Assembly (NCBI GenBank): GCA_030613285.1
Contig: JAUWME010000065.1
Location: 1-8,787 of the forward strand
Source: Candidatus Zymogenus sp.
GTDB lineage: Bacteria; Desulfobacterota; Zymogenia; Zymogenales; Zymogenaceae
Reading direction: 5' to 3'
DNA length: 8,787 bases
Position 1 is the first letter of the stretch. Every line of letters begins with the position of its first letter. This document shows positions 7,461-8,787 of the stretch, one piece after another. The notes below the pieces were generated by a model, which saw only the letters and a list, made by a program, of their open reading frames with translations, made no database searches and had not been told where the DNA came from. The position numbers and the translations under genes were made by a program.

Positions 7461-7512
7461 TTCGACTGCACTTGGTGGAATTCGACAACACTTTGTTGAG
7501 CTTGGTGAATTG
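7461..7512. repeat. Degenerate 20-bp tandem repeat
   Basis: Unit 1 (7461-7480) begins TTCGAC and unit 2 (7481-7500) directly follows, 15 of 20 identical. After unit 2, CTTGGTGAATTG (7501-7512) resembles the second half of unit 1 running into unit 2. It ends right at the stop of the acyl-CoA dehydrogenase gene. Small inverted repeats (CAC-TTG-GTG and CAACA-CTT-TGTTG) occur within the units. Confidence 0.5.
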
Positions 7513-7513
7513 T

Positions 7514-8662
7514 TTATAAACCAATCTTTTTGGCAATTATCTCCTTCATAATCTCGGTCGTGCCGCCGATGATACTCAAAGAACGGATGTCTGTATATAA
7601 CCGCGCTACCTCATACTCAGCCATATATCCGTAACCGCCGTGTATCTCAGTGGCATCATAGCCAATGCGATTAACCATCTCTCCTACACACGCCTTGAGC
7701 ATCGAAATCTCCTTGACGATGTTTTCACCTTTCGCTGACCGAGCCGCACACGAATAGGCAAAGGCTCGATTTTGCTCAATGGTTGTGGCCATGTCAACAA
7801 TTTTATGTCGAATAACCTGCATCTCAGAAAGCGTCTTCCCAAATGCCTTTCTCTCTTTGGCATAGGTAATGGTCTTATCGAGGATATATTGTGTAACCCC
7901 AATGCCTTCGATACTTAAAATCAAACGCTCAAGCTGGAGATTATTCATAAGGGCATAAAAACCTTGCCCCTCTTCTCCAAGAAGGTTTTGTTCGGTCAAC
8001 TTCACATCGTCAAAAAATATCTCGGCTGTATCGGAGGCATGGCATCCAATCTTCTCAAGTTTGCGAGACGACAGTCCGGGGGCGCCCCTCTCCACAACAA
8101 ACAACGAAATCCCCCTATGCGGGGGCTCGGCACTTTTGTCGGTCTTTGCCGCCACGATTATAACATCGGCATAATGCCCGTTGGTGATAAACGTTTTTTG
8201 ACCATTGAGTATATATTCGCTGCCCTTTTTTTCGGTGCTCGTCGTAATGCTGGCGACATCTGACCCTGCACCGGGGTCGGTGATGGCAATGGCGCAAACA
8301 GATTTACCCGTAATGCAGGGAGAAAGCCATCTCTGTTTTTGCTCTTCAGTGCCAAGGTCATTGATGTAGGTAGTTGACATATCGTTATGAACAGCAACAG
8401 ACACCGCAAAGCCAAGACATCCACACATTCCCATCTCTTCTGCCATGATCACGCGGAATAGATCGTCAACACCCAGCCCACCAAATTCGGGGTCGTAACA
8501 GAAACCCAAAAACCCCATCTCGCCCATCTCGTGCCAGATTGAGCGGGGGATTTCCCGATTCTGTTCCCACTCAAGGATAAAAGGGGTTACTTTTTCGGCC
8601 AAAAACTTTTTCAGCTGTTCCCGAAACTGCTCATGCTCACTTGTAAAAATACTATACGTCAT
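7514..8662 (-). CDS. Acyl-CoA dehydrogenase (FAD-dependent)
   Basis: The enzyme introduces the alpha-beta double bond into an acyl-CoA, the first step of beta-oxidation or of branched-chain acyl-CoA breakdown, passing electrons to ETF. At 382 residues it has the family's standard length. In order: N-terminal helical domain (1-120), ITDPGAGSD (127-135) of the first family signature, the beta domain with LNGQKTFITNG (152-162), RKAFGKTLSEMQ (271-282) with a FAD-contact Arg, IHGGYGYMAEYEVARLYTD (340-358) and IIGGTTEIMKEIIAKKI (364-380). The position of the MCAD-type catalytic Glu is Gly366, but Glu245 in LQLERL matches the place used by long-chain and isovaleryl-CoA enzymes, so it should be active. 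Chain specificity cannot be told. GGAGA (8671-8675) lies 8 bases before ATG 8662. The lipid-related fusion gene is downstream on the same strand. Confidence 0.95.
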   Translation of the reverse strand: MTYSIFTSEHEQFREQLKKFLAEKVTPFILEWEQNREIPRSIWHEMGEMGFLGFCYDPEFGGLGVDDLFRVIMAEEMGMCGCLGFAVSVAVHNDMSTTYINDLGTEEQKQRWLSPCITGKSVCAIAITDPGAGSDVASITTSTEKKGSEYILNGQKTFITNGHYADVIIVAAKTDKSAEPPHRGISLFVVERGAPGLSSRKLEKIGCHASDTAEIFFDDVKLTEQNLLGEEGQGFYALMNNLQLERLILSIEGIGVTQYILDKTITYAKERKAFGKTLSEMQVIRHKIVDMATTIEQNRAFAYSCAARSAKGENIVKEISMLKACVGEMVNRIGYDATEIHGGYGYMAEYEVARLYTDIRSLSIIGGTTEIMKEIIAKKIGL

Positions 8663-8679
8663 TTTTTATTTCTCCAGTT

Positions 8680-8712
8680 ACACAACATTCACACAGCGTT
8701 TACTCAGCGTTC
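8680..8712 (-). repeat. Three 11-bp tandem repeats in the acyl-CoA dehydrogenase leader
   Basis: On the minus strand the units are GAACGCTGAGT (8712-8702), AAACGCTGTGT (8701-8691) and GAATGTTGTGT (8690-8680), consensus RAAYGYTGWGT. They abut without spacers and end 4 bases before the ribosome-binding site at 8671-8675. The 11-bp period is close to one helical turn, as in sites for cooperatively binding proteins. They would be transcribed if the promoter at 8747-8755 is right. Confidence 0.65.
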
Positions 8713-8746
8713 ATCGAATTTGAGATTATCAATATAATTGAAATCG

Positions 8747-8755
8747 AGTATAACA
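8747..8755 (-). promoter_or_regulatory. Candidate extended -10 promoter of the acyl-CoA dehydrogenase gene
   Basis: On the minus strand TGTTATACT combines a TATACT box (5 of 6 to consensus) with an upstream TG, the extended -10 pattern. No good -35 box lies at the right distance. Transcription would start near 8740, about 78 bases before the start codon, with the 11-bp repeats inside the leader. Confidence 0.35.
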
Positions 8756-8787
8756 CACTTTGTCATTAAGATACATTATTTTTGTAA

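Larger units (their letters stand above)
7012..7513. other. 502-base intergenic region between acyl-CoA dehydrogenase and fusion gene
   Basis: I see no convincing gene here; the open frames in it are short, have no supported start and no family resemblance. From left to right it holds the ribosome-binding site and a candidate promoter for the fusion gene (7101-7129), two dyads (7173-7188 and 7195-7208), a half copy and a full copy of the palindromic repeat (7266-7326), a 12-bp stem hairpin (7385-7413) and a degenerate 20-bp tandem repeat (7461-7512). The left half is notably AT-rich. Confidence 0.6.

Noticed and set aside
7339..7536. 65-codon minus-strand frame overlapping the acyl-CoA dehydrogenase end
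   Set aside because: It overlaps the dehydrogenase C-terminus in another frame, runs through repeats and a hairpin, and resembles no family.

Overview
The window looks like chromosomal DNA of a Gram-negative bacterium with ordinary base composition and compact genes. The order serA-purA, a DUF2889-type protein in a purine cluster, a fatty-acid-type acyl-CoA dehydrogenase and PlsB/PlsC-like lipid enzymes together suggest Desulfobacterota (former Deltaproteobacteria) or a related lineage. This placement is an inference from protein style; no rRNA or other phylogenetic marker is present.

Left half (1-4573, plus strand): the 3' part of serA (long-form phosphoglycerate dehydrogenase with ASB and ACT domains), purA (adenylosuccinate synthetase, true start at 1260), a DUF2889-like protein starting 5 bases after the purA stop, and an AzgA/PbuG-type purine permease. 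purA and the permease form a purine synthesis and uptake theme. The DUF2889 protein has no known function but appears translationally coupled to purA.

Right half (4723-8662, minus strand): an acyl-CoA dehydrogenase (8662-7514) and, 502 bases downstream, a 762-residue protein (7011-4723). The latter joins an N-terminal glycerolipid acyltransferase domain, a charged repeat-containing linker, a PlsB-like middle region and a C-terminal serine alpha/beta hydrolase with a complete triad. Together these suggest fatty-acyl and lipid turnover. The fusion protein is the most unusual gene here.

Non-coding structure: a dispersed palindromic repeat of about 41 bp with core CAATGGGTTTAAACCCATTG occurs on both sides of the fusion gene, in the same orientation, with only transition differences between copies. 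A half copy lies beside the second one. The 502-base gap 7012-7513 also holds a plausible promoter, two dyads, a 12-bp stem hairpin and a degenerate 20-bp tandem repeat. Three 11-bp tandem repeats lie just upstream of the acyl-CoA dehydrogenase ribosome-binding site. I see no transposase, CRISPR array, tRNA, rRNA or clear phage gene. No complete new multi-gene system is evident. The candidates for something undescribed are the acyltransferase-hydrolase fusion, the palindromic repeat family and the 11-bp repeats.
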